Both the position numbers and the translations under genes were made by a program. A DNA stretch of 64,000 nucleotides from Argentina anserina (taxonomy: Eukaryota; Streptophyta; Magnoliopsida; Rosales; Rosaceae): the NCBI RefSeq assembly GCF_933775445.1, contig NW_026089461.1, positions 1 to 64,000 of the forward strand, given 5' to 3'. Shown here in pieces: positions 13,344 to 24,800 of the stretch; positions within the stretch are counted from its first letter, which is position 1, and every line of letters starts with the position of its first letter. The notes beneath the pieces are model-generated. The model saw only the letters and a program-made list of their open reading frames with translations. It had not been told where the DNA came from and made no database searches.

Positions 13344-14416
13344 TGAGAGTTTTGCAAGTGTGGGAGTGTGTTTCTTTCAAACTGAGTATCTTTACATCGT
13401 TTGCGTATCTTTACTATTCGAATTGTGTATCTTTGCATCGTTTGCGTATCTTTACTATTCCAATTGTGTATCTTTTCATTTCTCGTTTGAGTATCTTTCT
13501 GTAAGGCTTTCTGATGCGAGTTTCTATTGAATTTGAGAGTTTTGCAAGTGTGGGAGTGTGTTTCTTTCAAACTGAGTATCTTTTGCATCGTTTGCGTATC
13601 TTTACTATTCCAATTGTGTATCTTTGCATCGTTTGCGTATCTTTACTATTCCAATTGTGTATCTTTTCATTTCTCGTTTGAGTATCTTTCTGTAAGGCTT
13701 TCTGATGCGAGTTTCTATTGAAATTGAGAGTTTTGCAAGTGTGGGAGTGTGTTTCCTTCAAACTGAGTATCTTTACATCGTTTGCGTATCTTTACTATTC
13801 CAATTGTGTATCTTTTCATTTCTCGTTTGAGTATCTTTCTGTAAGGCTTTATGATGCGAGTTTCTATTGAATTTGAGAGTTCTGCAAGTGTGGGAGTGTG
13901 TTTCTTTCAAACTGAGTATCTTTACATCGTTTGCGTATCTTTACTATTCCAATTGTGTATCTTTTCATTTCTCGTTTGAGTATCTTTCTGTAAGGCTTTC
14001 TGATGCGAGTTTCTATTGAATTTGAGAGTTTTGCAAGTGTGGGAGTGTGTTTCTTTCTAACTGAGTATCTTTACATCGTTTGCGTATCTTTACTATTCCA
14101 ATTGTATCTTTTCATTTCTCGTTTGAGTATCTTTCTGTAAGGCTTTATGATGCGAGTTTCTATTCAATTTGAGAGTTTTGCAAGTGTGGGCGTGTGTTTC
14201 TTTCAAACTGAGTATCTTTACATCGTTTGCGTATCTTTACTATTCCAATTGTGTATCTTTACATCGTTTGCGTATCTTTACTATTCCAATTGTGTATCTT
14301 TTCATTTCTCGTTTGAGTATCTTTTCTGTAAGGCTTTCTGATGCGAGTTTCTATTGAATTTGAGAGTTTTGCAAGTGTGGGAGTGTGTTTCTTTCAAACT
14401 GAGTATCTTTACATCG

Positions 14417-14421
14417 TTTGC
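14417..14421 (+). repeat. Target-site duplication TTTGC, left of solo LTR A
   Basis: TTTGC at 14417-14421 is repeated at 16618-16622 immediately after the LTR. The duplication lies in the CATCGTTTGCGTATC part of the satellite subrepeat. Joining the flanks gives a normal monomer. Confidence 0.95.
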
Positions 14422-15081
14422 TGATAGGAGCACAAAGTGTGACGTTCTTAATGTGATTATGCCCTATTCTTACTCTTTGTTACCTCTTATTTAGTATGTT
14501 TTAGTTTCTTTTGTAAGAATAAGTGTCTAGGTAGAGCTTATATCAATTATGAGTGAATTGATGATGAAATCGTGCTAAGTGTTAATAATCCTTGTTGAGA
14601 TATGATTCCTTGTTCGAGTAGGATTCATCCTTTCGTATTTCTTTGTTTCTAACATACTTATTCTTATTAGGAAATACAAATCCATGTTGGAGAAGGAAAG
14701 CAATCCTAGTTCCACAAGGAAAGAGAAGAAAATACACTTAAAAGCCCAATCCATTCAAGAATCAAAATGCTGTCAATATTCATAGTCCATCTTCGACGGG
14801 CTCCCCTGGATAGCTCCGATCGAGTTAGAAGACCTACTTTATATGGAAATAAAGGTATTTGAGTCTAGTTTCTGTAGGATTTGGAATCAAATCAATATCT
14901 TATTCCTACAGAGAGATATGACTGAATCATTGATCGGAGGTCCAGTGAACTCGGCGGAATTATCTCAGCCATTGATTTGCTTTTGATCCAAGGGCTATGA
15001 GGGAAACTTGGGACTTTGTTCCTCCTGAAAATAGAGCACAAATATATATCAGAATGACCATAAATCCCAGCACCAAAGAAT

Positions 15082-15169
15082 GTCAAAGAAGGCATGCAGC
15101 AAATTAAATGAGAAGAGGCAAGAAAGTCAAAGAAGGCATGCAGCAAATTTAATGAGGAGAGGTAAGAAA
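15082..15169 (+). repeat. 44-bp tandem duplication within the LTR U3
   Basis: Two adjacent 44-bp copies begin GTCAAAGAAGGCATGCAGCA at 15082 and 15126, with a few differences between them. The same duplication is present in the other LTRs, for example 34285-34372 in reverse orientation. It therefore predates the split of the LTR subfamilies. Confidence 0.9.
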
Positions 15170-15570
15170 AATCAAACATGGCTGCAACAATTAAGACTTT
15201 TGCTGCCTCCCTAATTCAAAGGAAGAAATTTGTGCAAAAGAAATCAGCAATAAAGGAGGAAGAAGATATGTAATTAATGCAAAAGATATGCAATCCTTAT
15301 AGAAATCAGAATTCTGGCAGTGCAGATCATCCATCTTTGACGGGCTCCCCTGGACAGCTCAAAATGATTGAGAAAATGTACCTTATATGGATGAAAAGCC
15401 ACGGAAGTCTAGTTGAAATTGCCAGTTGGAATCATCTCAATATCTATTTTCTAGAGAAAGTTATGGCCACAACAAGGGACAAAGGTCAAATCTGCCGAAT
15501 CTAGGAAACCTCAACCAATTTGGTTTCAACTTTGTGGACTTTGTGGCCATCCTCCCTTGGGTTTCTTCCT

Positions 15571-15580
15571 CTATATATAG
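15571..15580 (+). promoter_or_regulatory. Putative TATA box of LTR A
   Basis: CTATATATAG lies near the middle of the LTR, 1,149 bp from its start, and is conserved in all four LTR copies. By position it would define a U3 of about 1.18 kb and transcription start near 15600. The start site is inferred from spacing only. Confidence 0.65.
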
Positions 15581-18500
15581 CACCTCAATTCCACAGAAAC
15601 ATATCATCAACCTTGCTCACAAGACTTGCCAAAGCTCTGCCCAAACACTTTCATTCACCAAGCATCATTGAATCCGAATTCACCACCCTTCACCATATTT
15701 TCTGTCCAAAGCTTGGGAGCCTAGGATACCATACTCTTGAAGATCTCGTGCTTCCTCTGTAAGGAACCTTGGGAGGAGAATTATAAAGTGTAACTCTTTG
15801 ATCTTCATGTTAAGTTTTCGGGTTTTTATGTTCTTGTTCTTGGAGGATTTATGTTTAGGTTTTGTTAAAGTTATTTTTATTCTTGTCTATGAGATATTTG
15901 TAATTTTCGAATGACATGATGAATTAAGGTTTTCGATTTTTATTCAATGATTTTAGGTTTTATGCCATGAGTTTCTGTTTATTTATGTTCTTAATTCATT
16001 TTCGGTGTGTTCTTATATTGCATGTGTGATTAAGACAAGTAGTTGATGTCGCATATGTTAATCATTCAAAGTTAAAAACAATTTTGATACAAGTAGTTGA
16101 TTAATTGTTTGTCCCCTTTGTGTTCCTCCACCGATTATGATCTTAAGTTCGACATTGGATAAGTGCTTTAAACATATTGATTTCTCTTTGTGATACGTAA
16201 TTGCATGATGAATTGGTATGTTAGATTTCGTAGCAAGACAAGTAGTTGAGCTCAATAATATCTATGTATTAGGAACCAAGTAGGAACTTGATGCATGATC
16301 GAATTTAAGATGAACTATGATACTTACGGCATGAACAAGATTGAGAGTAGATTTTGTTACCTTTGTTCTTATGTTATTTGTTTGGTAATTTCTTATGTGT
16401 TGGTTGGTTGATCACATGTATATATTAGTTTAGGATTTATTTTTATGTTCTTGATCCGATCCTATATCAAATCTCTTAAACTCTTATGAATTCGTGGTTA
16501 AATGTTTGTGATTCTTTACCCTGGTTGGATCCCCGGTTTGTGAACGATACCCTCTTGCTTTATACTACTAACGATGCTTACAGGGTTAATATTGATCTCG
16601 AGTAATCGAACCGATCATTTGCGTATCTTTACTATTCCAATTGTGTATCTTTACATCGTTTGCGTATCTTTACTATTCCAATTGTGTATCTTTTCATTTC
16701 TCGTTTGAGTATCTTTTCTGTAAGGCTTTCTGATGCGAGTTTCTATTGAATTTGAGAGTTTTGCAAGTGTGGGAGTGTGTTTCTTTCAAACTGAGTATCT
16801 TTACATCGTTTGCGTATCTTTACTATTCCAATTGTGTATCTTTACATTTCTCGTTTGAGTATCTTTCTGTAAGGCTTTCTGATGCGAGTTTCTATTGAAT
16901 TTGAGAGTTTTGCAAGTGTGGGAGTGTGTTTCTTTCAAACTGAGTATCTTTTGCATCGTTTGCGTATCTTTACTATTCCAATTGTGTATCTTTTCATTTC
17001 TCGTTTGAGTATCTTTTCTGTAAGGCTTTCTGATGCGAGTTTCTATTGAATTTGAGAGTTTTGCAAGTGTGGGAGTGTGTTTCTTTCAAACTGAGTATCT
17101 TTACATCGTTTGCGTATCTTTACTATTCCAATTGTGTATCTTTTCATTTCTCGTTTGAGTATCTTTCTGTAAGGCTTTCTGATGCGAGTTTCTATTGAAT
17201 TTGAGAGTTTTGCAAGTGTGGGAGTGTGTTTCTTTCAAACTGAGTATCTTTTGCATCGTTTGCGTATCTTTACTATTCCAATTGTGTATCTTTGCATCGT
17301 TTGCGTATCTTTACTATTCCAATTGTGTATCTTTTCATTTCTCGTTTGAGTATCTTTCTGTAAGGCTTTCTGATGCGAGTTTCTATTGAAATTGAGAGTT
17401 TTGCAAGTGTGGGAGTGTGTTTCCTTCAAACTGAGTATCTTTACATCGTTTGCGTATCTTTACTATTCCAATTGTGTATCTTTACATCGTTTGCGTATCT
17501 TTACTATTCCAATTGTGTATCTTTTTATTTCTCGTTTGAGTATCTTTCTATAAGGCTTTCTGATGCGAGTTTCTATTGAATTTGAGAGTTTTGCAAGTGT
17601 GGGAGTGTGTTTCTTTCAAACTGAGTATCTTTACATCGTTTGCGTATCTTTACTATTCCAATTGTGTATCTTTGCATCGTTTGCGTATCTTTACTATTCC
17701 AATTGTGTGTCTTTTCATTTCTCGTTTGAGTATCTTTCTGTAAGGCTTTCTGATGCGAGTTTCTATTGAATTTGAGAGTTTTGCAAGTGTGGGAGTGTGT
17801 TTCTTTCAAACTGAGTATCTTTACATCGTTTGCGTATCTTTACTATTCCAATTGTGTATCTTTGCATCGTTTGCGTATCTTTACTATTCCAATTGTGTAT
17901 CTTTTCATTTCTCGTTTGAGTATCTTTCTGTAAGGCTTCTGATGCGAGTTTCTATTGTATTTGAGAGTTTTGCAAGTGTGGGAGTGTGTTTCTTTCAAAC
18001 TGAGTATCTTTACATCGTTTGCGTATCTTTACTATTCCAATTGTGTATCTTTGCATCGTTTGCGTATCTTTACTATTCCAATTGTGTGTCTTTTCATTTC
18101 TCGTTTGAGTATCTTTCTGTAAGGCTTTCTGATGCGAGTTTTATTGAATTTGAGAGTTTTGCAAGTGTGGGAGTGTGTTTCTTTCAAACTGAGTATCTTT
18201 ACATCGTTTGCGTATCTTTACTATTCCAATTGTGTATCTTTTCATTTCTCGTTTGAGTATCTTTCTGTAAGGCTTTCTGATGCGAGTTTCTATTGAATTT
18301 GAGAGTTTTGCAAGTGTGGGAGTGTGTTTCTTTCAAACTGAGTATCTTTACATCGTTTGCGTATCTTTACTATTCCAATTGTGTATCTTTTCATTTCTCG
18401 TTTGAGTATCTTTCTGTAAGGCTTTCTGATGCGAGTTTCTATTGAATTTGAGAGTTTTGCAAGTGTGGGAGTGTGTTTCTTTCAAACTGAGTATCTTTAC

Positions 18501-19631
18501 ATCGTTTGCGTATCTTTACTATTCCAATTGTGTATCTTTACATCGTTTGCGTATCTTTACTATTCCAATTGTGTATCTTTTCATTTCTCGTTTGAGTATC
18601 TTTCTGTAAGGCTTCTGATGCGAGTTTCTATTGTATTTGAGAGTTTTGCAAGTGTGGGAGTGTGTTTCTTTCAAACTGAGTATCTTTACATCGTTTGCGT
18701 ATCTTTACTATTCCAATTGTCTATCTTTTCATTTCTCGTTTGAGTATCTTTCTGTAAGGCTTTCTGATGCGAGTTTCTATTGAATTTGAGAGTTTTGCAA
18801 GTGTGGGAGTGTGTTTCTTTCAAACTGAGTATCTTTACATCGTTTGCGTATCTTTACTATTCGAATTGTGTATCTTTGCATCGTTTGCGTATCTTTACTA
18901 TTCCAATTGTGTATCTTTTCATTTCTCGTTTGAGTATCTTTTCTGTAAGGCTTTCTGATGCGAGTTTCTATTGAATTTGAGAGTTTTGCAAGTGTGGGAG
19001 TGTGTTTCTTTCAAACTGAGTATCTTTACATCGTTTGCGTATCTTTACTATTCCAATTGTGTATTTTTACATCGTTTGCGTATCTTTACTATTCCAATTG
19101 TGTATCTTTTCATTTCTCGTTTGAGTATCTTTCTGTAAGGCTTTCTGATGCGAGTTTCTATTGAATTTGAGAGTTTTGCAAGTGTGGGAGTGTGTTTCCT
19201 TCAAACTGAGTATCTTTACATCGTTTGCGTATCTTTACTACTCCAATTGTGTATCTTTGCATCGTTTGCGTATCTTTACTATTCCAATTGTGTGTCTTTT
19301 CATTTCTCGTTTGAGTATCTTTCTGTAAGGCTTTCTGATGCGAGTTTCAATTGAATTTGAGAGTTTTGCAAGTGTGGGAGTGTGTTTCTTTCAAACTGAG
19401 TATCTTTACATCGTTTGCGTATCTTTACTATTCCAATTGTGTATCTTTACATCGTTTGCGTATCTTTACTATTTCAATTGTGTATCTTTTCATTTCTCGT
19501 TTGAGTATCTTTCTGTAAGGCTTTCTGATGCGAGTTTCTATTGAATTTGAGAGTTTTGCAAGTGTCGGAGTGTGTTTCTTTCAAACTGAGTATCTTTACA
19601 TCGTTTGCGTATCTTTACTATTCCAATTGTG

Positions 19632-19676
19632 TATCTTTTCATTTCTCGTTTGAGTATCTTTACTATTCCAATTGTG
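19632..19676 (+). repeat. 45-bp hybrid insertion in a monomer
   Basis: This monomer repeats the tail module (TATCTTTTCATTTCTCG...GAG) fused to TATCTTTACTATTCC...GTG, giving a 194-bp unit. Misaligned pairing between GTATCTTT boxes would generate it. The same hybrid is found at 20586-20630, 23129-23173 and 25100-25144, which traces block duplications. The copy at 23129 reads TTTGCG where the others read TTTGAG. Confidence 0.9.
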
Positions 19677-22600
19677 TGTCTTTTCATTTCTCGTTTGAGT
19701 ATCTTTCTGTAAGGCTTTCTGATGCGAGTTTCTATTGAATTTGAGAGTTTTGCAAGTGTGGGAGTGTGTTTCCTTCAAACTGAGTATCTTTACATCGTTT
19801 GCGTATCTTTACTATTCGAATTGTGTATCTTTGCATCGTTTGCGTATCTTTACTATTCCAATTGTGTATATTTTCATTTCTCGTTTGAGTATCTTTCTGT
19901 AAGGCTTTCTGATGCGAGTTTCTATTGAATTTGAGAGTTTTGCAAGTGTGGGAGTGTGTTTCCTTCAAACTGAGTATCTTTACATCGTTTGCGTATCTTT
20001 ACTATTCCAATTGTGTATCTTTGCATCGTTTGCGTATCTTTACTATTCCAATTGTGTGTCTTTTCATTTCTCGTTTGAGTATCTTTCTGTAAGGCTTTCT
20101 GATGCGAGTTTCTATTGAATTTGAGAGTTTTGCAAGTGTGGGAGTTTGTTTCCTTCAAACTGAGTATCTTTACATCGTTTGCGTATCTTTACTATTCCAA
20201 TTGTGTATCTTTGCATCGTTTGCGTATCTTTACTATTCCAATTGTGTGTCTTTTCATTTCTCGTTTGAGTATCTTTCTGTAAGGCTTTCTGATGCGAGTT
20301 TCTATTGAATTTGAGAGTTTTGCAAGTGTGGGAGTGTGTTTCTTTCAAACTGAGTATCTTTACATCGTTTGCGTATCTTTACTATTCCAATTGTGTATCT
20401 TTACATCGTTTGCGTATCTTTACTATTTCAATTGTGTATCTTTTCATTTCTCGTTTGAGTATCTTTCTGTAAGGCTTTCTGATGCGAGTTTCTATTCAAT
20501 TTGAGAGTTTTGCAAGTGTGGGAGTGTGTTTCTTTCAAACTGAGTATCTTTACATCGTTTGCGTATCTTTACTATTCCAATTGTGTATCTTTTCATTTCT
20601 CGTTTGAGTATCTTTACTATTCCAATTGTGTGTCTTTTCATTTCTCGTTTGAGTATCTTTCTGTAAGGCTTTCTGATGCGAGTTTCTATTGAATTTGAGA
20701 GTTTTGCAAGTGTGGGAGTGTGTTTCTTTCAAACTGAGTATCTTTACATCGTTTGCGTATCTTTACTATTCCAATTGTGTATCTTTACATCGTTTGCGTA
20801 TCTTTACTATTCCAATTGTGTATCTTTTCATTTCTCGTTTGAGTATCTTTTCTGTAAGGCTTTCTGATGCGAGTTTCTATTGAATTTGAGAGTTTTGCAA
20901 GTGTCGGAGTGTGTTTCTTTCAAACTGAGTATCTTTACATCGTTTGCGTATCTTTACTATTCCAATTGTGTATCTTTTCATTTCTCGTTTGAGTATCTTT
21001 CTGTAAGGCTTTCTGATGCGAGTTTCTATTGAATTTGAGAGTTTTGCAAGTGTGGGAGTGTGTTTCTTTCAAACTGAGTATCTTTACATCGTTTGCGTAT
21101 CTTTACTATTCCAATTGTGTATCTTTACATCGTTTGCGTATCTTTACTATTCCAATTGTGTATCTTTTCATTTCTCGTTTGAGTATCTTTCTGTAAGGCT
21201 TTCTGATGCGAGTTTCTATTGAATTTGAGAGTTTTGCAAGTGTGGGAGTGTGTTTCCTTCAAACTGAGTATCTTTACATCGTTTGCGTATCTTTACTATT
21301 CCAATTGTGTATCTTTGCATCGTTTGCGTATCTTTACTATTCCAATTGTGTGTCTTTTCATTTCTCGTTTGAGTATCTTTCTGTAAGGCTTTCTGATGCG
21401 AGTTTCTATTGAATTTGAGAGTTTTGCAAGTGTGGGAGTGTGTTTCTTTCAAACTGAGTATCTTTACATCGTTTGCGTATCTTTACTATTCCAATTGTGT
21501 ATCTTTACATCGTTTGCGTATCTTTACTATTCCAATTGTGTATCTTTTCATTTCTCGTGTGAGTATCTTTCTGTAAGGCTTTCTGATGCGAGTTTCTATT
21601 GAATTTGAGAGTTTTGCAAGTGTGGGAGTGTGTTTCTTTCAAACTGAGTATCTTTACATCGTTTGCGTATCTTTACTATTCCAATTGTGTATCTTTTCAT
21701 TTCTCGTCTGAGTATCTTTCTGTAAGGCTTTCTGATGCGAGTTTCTATTGAATTTGAGAGTTTTGCAAGTGTGGGAGTGTGTTTCTTTCAAACTGAGTAT
21801 CTTTACATCGTTTGCGTATCTTTACTATTCCAATTGTGTATCTTTACATCGTTTGCGTATCTTTACTATTCCAATTGTGTATCTTTTCATTTCTCGTTTG
21901 AGTATCTTTTCTGTAAGGCTTTCTGATGCGAGTTTCTATTGAATTTGAGAGTTTTGCAAGTGTGGGAGTGTGTTTCTTTCAAACTGAGTATCTTTACATC
22001 GTTTGCGTATCTTTACTATTCCAATTGTGTATCTTTACATCGTTTGCGTATCTTTACTATTCCAATTGTGTATCTTTTCATTTCTCGTTTGAGTATCTTT
22101 CTGTAAGGCTTCTGATGCGAGTTTCTATTGTATTTGAGAGTTTTGCAAGTGTGGGAGTGTGTTTCTTTCAAACTGAGTATCTTTACATCGTTTGCGTATC
22201 TTTACTATTCCAATTGTGTATCTTTTCATTTCTCGTTTGAGTATCTTTCTGTAAGGCTTTCTGATGCGAGTTTATATTGAATTTGAGAGTTTTGCAAGTG
22301 TGGGAGTGTGTTTCTTTCAAACTGAGTATCTTTACATCGTTTGCGTATCTTTACTATTCAAATTGTGTATCTTTGCATCGTTTGCGTATCTTTACTATTC
22401 CAATTGTGTATATTTTCATTTCTCGTTAGAGTATCTTTTCTGTAAGGCTTTCTGATGCGAGTTTCTATTGAATTTGAGAGTTTTGCAAGTGTGGGAGTGT
22501 GTTTCTTTCAAACTGAGTATCTTTACATCGTTTGCGTATCTTTACTATTCCAATTGTGTATTTTTACATCGTTTGCGTATCTTTACTATTCCAATTGTGT

Positions 22601-22829
22601 ATCTTTTCATTTCTCGTTTGAGTATCTTTCTGTAAGGCTTTCTGATGCGAGTTTCTATTGAATTTGAGAGTTTTGCAAGTGTGGGAGTGTGTTTCCTTCA
22701 AACTGAGTATCTTTACATCGTTTGCGTATCTTTACTACTCCAATTGTGTATCTTTGCATCGTTTGCGTATCTTTACTATTCCAATTGTGTGTCTTTTCAT
22801 TTCTCGTTTGAGTATCTTTCTGTAAGGCT

Positions 22830-24800
22830 TTCTGATGCGAGTTTCAATTGAATTTGAGAGTTTTGCAAGTGTGGGAGTGTGTTTCTTTCAAACTGAGTAT
22901 CTTTACATCGTTTGCGTATCTTTACTATTCCAATTGTGTATCTTTACATCGTTTGCGTATCTTTACTATTTCAATTGTGTATCTTTTCATTTCTCGTTTG
23001 AGTATCTTTCTGTAAGGCTTTCTGATGCGAGTTTCTATTGAATTTGAGAGTTTTGCAAGTGTCGGACTGTGTTTCTTTCAAACTGAGTATCTTTACATCG
23101 TTTGCGTATCTTTACTATTCCAATTGTGTATCTTTTCATTTCTCGTTTGCGTATCTTTACTATTCCAATTGTGTGTCTTTTCATTTCTCGTTTGAGTATC
23201 TTTCTGTAAGCCTTTCTGATGCGAGTTTCTATTGAATTTGAGAGTTTTGCAAGTGTGGGAGTGTGTTTCTTTCAAACTGAGTATCTTTACATCGTTTGCG
23301 TATCTTTACTATTCCAATTGTGTATCTTTTCATTTCTCGTTTGAGTATCTTTCTGTAAGGCTTTCTGATGCGAGTTTCTATTGAATTTGAGAGTTTTGCA
23401 AGTGTCGGAGTGTGTTTCTTTCAAACTGAGTATCTTTACATCGTTTGCGTATCTTTACTATTCCAATTGTGTATCTTTTCATTTCTCGTTTGAGTATCTT
23501 TCTGTAAGGCTTTCTGATGCGAGTTTCTATTGAATTTGAGAGTTTTGCAAGTGTGGGAGTGTGTTTCTTTCAAACTGAGTATCTTTACATCGTTTGCGTA
23601 TCTTTACTATTCCAATTGTGTATCTTTACATCGTTTGCGTATCTTTACTATTCCAATTGTGTATCTTTTCATTTCTCGTTTGAGTATCTTTCTGTAAGGC
23701 TTTCTGATGCGAGTTTCTATTGAATTTGAGAGTTTTGCAAGTGTGGGAGTGTGTTTCCTTCAAACTGAGTATCTTTACATCGTTTGCGTATCTTTACTAT
23801 TCCAATTGTGTATCTTTGCATCGTTTGCGTATCTTTACTATTCCAATTGTGTGTCTTTTCATTTCTCGTTTGAGTATCTTTCTGTAAGGCTTTCTGATGC
23901 GAGTTTCTATTGAATTTGAGAGTTTTGCAAATGTGGGAGTGTGTTTCTTTCAAACTGAGTATCTTTACATCGTTTGCGTATCTTTACTATTCCAATTGTG
24001 TATCTTTACATCGTTTGCGTATCTTTACTATTCCAATTGTGTATCTTTTCATTTCTCGTTTGAGTATCTTTCTGTAAGGCTTTCTGATGCGAGTTTCTAT
24101 TGAATTTGAGAGTTTTGCAAGTGTGGGAGTGTGTTTCTTTCAAACTGAGTATCTTTACATCGTTTGCGTATCTTTACTATTCCAATTGTGTATCTTTTCA
24201 TTTCTCGTCTGAGTATCTTTCTGTAAGGCTTTCTGATGCGAGTTTCTATTGAATTTGAGAGTTTTGCAAGTGTGGGAGTGTGTTTCTTTCAAACTGAGTA
24301 TCTTTACATCGTTTGCGTATCTTTACTATTCCAATTGTGTATCTTTACATCGTTTGCGTATCTTTACTATTCCAATTGTGTATCTTTTCATTTCTCGTTT
24401 GAGTATCTTTTCTGTAAGGCTTTCTGATGCGAGTTTCTATTGAATTTGAGAGTTTTGCAAGTGTGGGAGTGTGTTTCTTTCAAACTGAGTATCTTTACAT
24501 CGTTTGCGTATCTTTACTATTCCAATTGTGTATCTTTACATCGTTTGCGTATCTTTACTATTCCAATTGTGTATCTTTTCATTTCTCGTTTGAGTATCTT
24601 TCTGTAAGGCTTCTGATGCGAGTTTCTATTGTATTTGAGAGTTTTGCAAGTGTGGGAGTGTGTTTCTTTCAAACTGAGTATCTTTACATCGTTTGCGTAT
24701 CTTTACTATTCCAATTGTGTATCTTTACATCGTTTGCGTATCTTTACTATTCCAATTGTGTATCTTTTCATTTCCCGTTTGAGTATCTTTCTGTAAGGCT
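22830..24800 (+). repeat. Higher-order block of 1,971 bp, copy 1
   Basis: This block of eleven monomers starts with the unusual TTTCAATTGAATTTG unit and includes the hybrid 194-bp unit, a GTGTCGGAG unit and a GCAAATGTGGG unit near 23925. Each is found again 1,971 bp downstream. Monomer spacings are 190, 194, 149, 149, 190, 190, 190, 149, 191, 190 and 189, which sum to 1,971. Confidence 0.88.

Larger units (their letters stand above)
1..14421 (+). repeat. Satellite array, left segment
   Basis: This is a head-to-tail tandem satellite with all monomers in one orientation. Taking GTAAGGC as the unit start, units begin at 1, 191 and 340, so 190-bp and 149-bp forms alternate irregularly. The unit has a T-rich half with repeated GTATCTTT motifs and a 72-bp half containing GATGCGAGTTTCTATTGAAT and GCAAGTGTGGGAGTGTG. 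A variant reading GGCTTTATGATGCGAG is common here and I did not see it after 16.6 kb. The 148/189-bp form lacking one T first appears at 4113. The segment ends with TTTGC, the left target duplication of solo LTR A. Short open frames recur in every unit because the repeat recurs. They shift frame with unit length and I do not regard them as genes. Confidence 0.97.
14422..16617 (+). mobile_element. Solo LTR 'A' of an LTR retrotransposon, + orientation
   Basis: This is a 2,196-bp LTR starting TGATAGGAGCAC and ending CGAACCGATCA. It has the canonical TG...CA termini with TGAT/ATCA inverted ends and an exact 5-bp target duplication. No internal region or second LTR is present, so it is a solo LTR, most simply from recombination between the two LTRs of a former element. 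It contains a 44-bp tandem duplication (15082-15169) and a TATA box (15571-15580). Up to about 15850 it matches the LTRs of element B (for example CCTCAATTCCACAG near 15582). From 15871 onward it matches solo LTR C and differs strongly from B. No coding function is apparent; a 108-codon frame that is open in B and C is stopped here by TAA near 15272. Confidence 0.96.

Noticed and set aside
1..14421. Dozens of repeated open frames of 62-132 codons on both strands of the satellite
   Set aside because: They recur because the monomer recurs, shift frame with 148, 149 and 190-bp units, overlap on both strands and have no family resemblance or promoter context.
1..14421. CENP-B box in the monomer
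   Set aside because: No stretch fits the TTCG....A..CGGG core. TTTCTCGTTTGAG is only a loose resemblance.
16058..16255. 65-codon frame identical in LTR A and LTR C
   Set aside because: Identity reflects recent common origin of this LTR half. The frame has a TTG start, runs antisense to the LTR in both copies and is absent in B.
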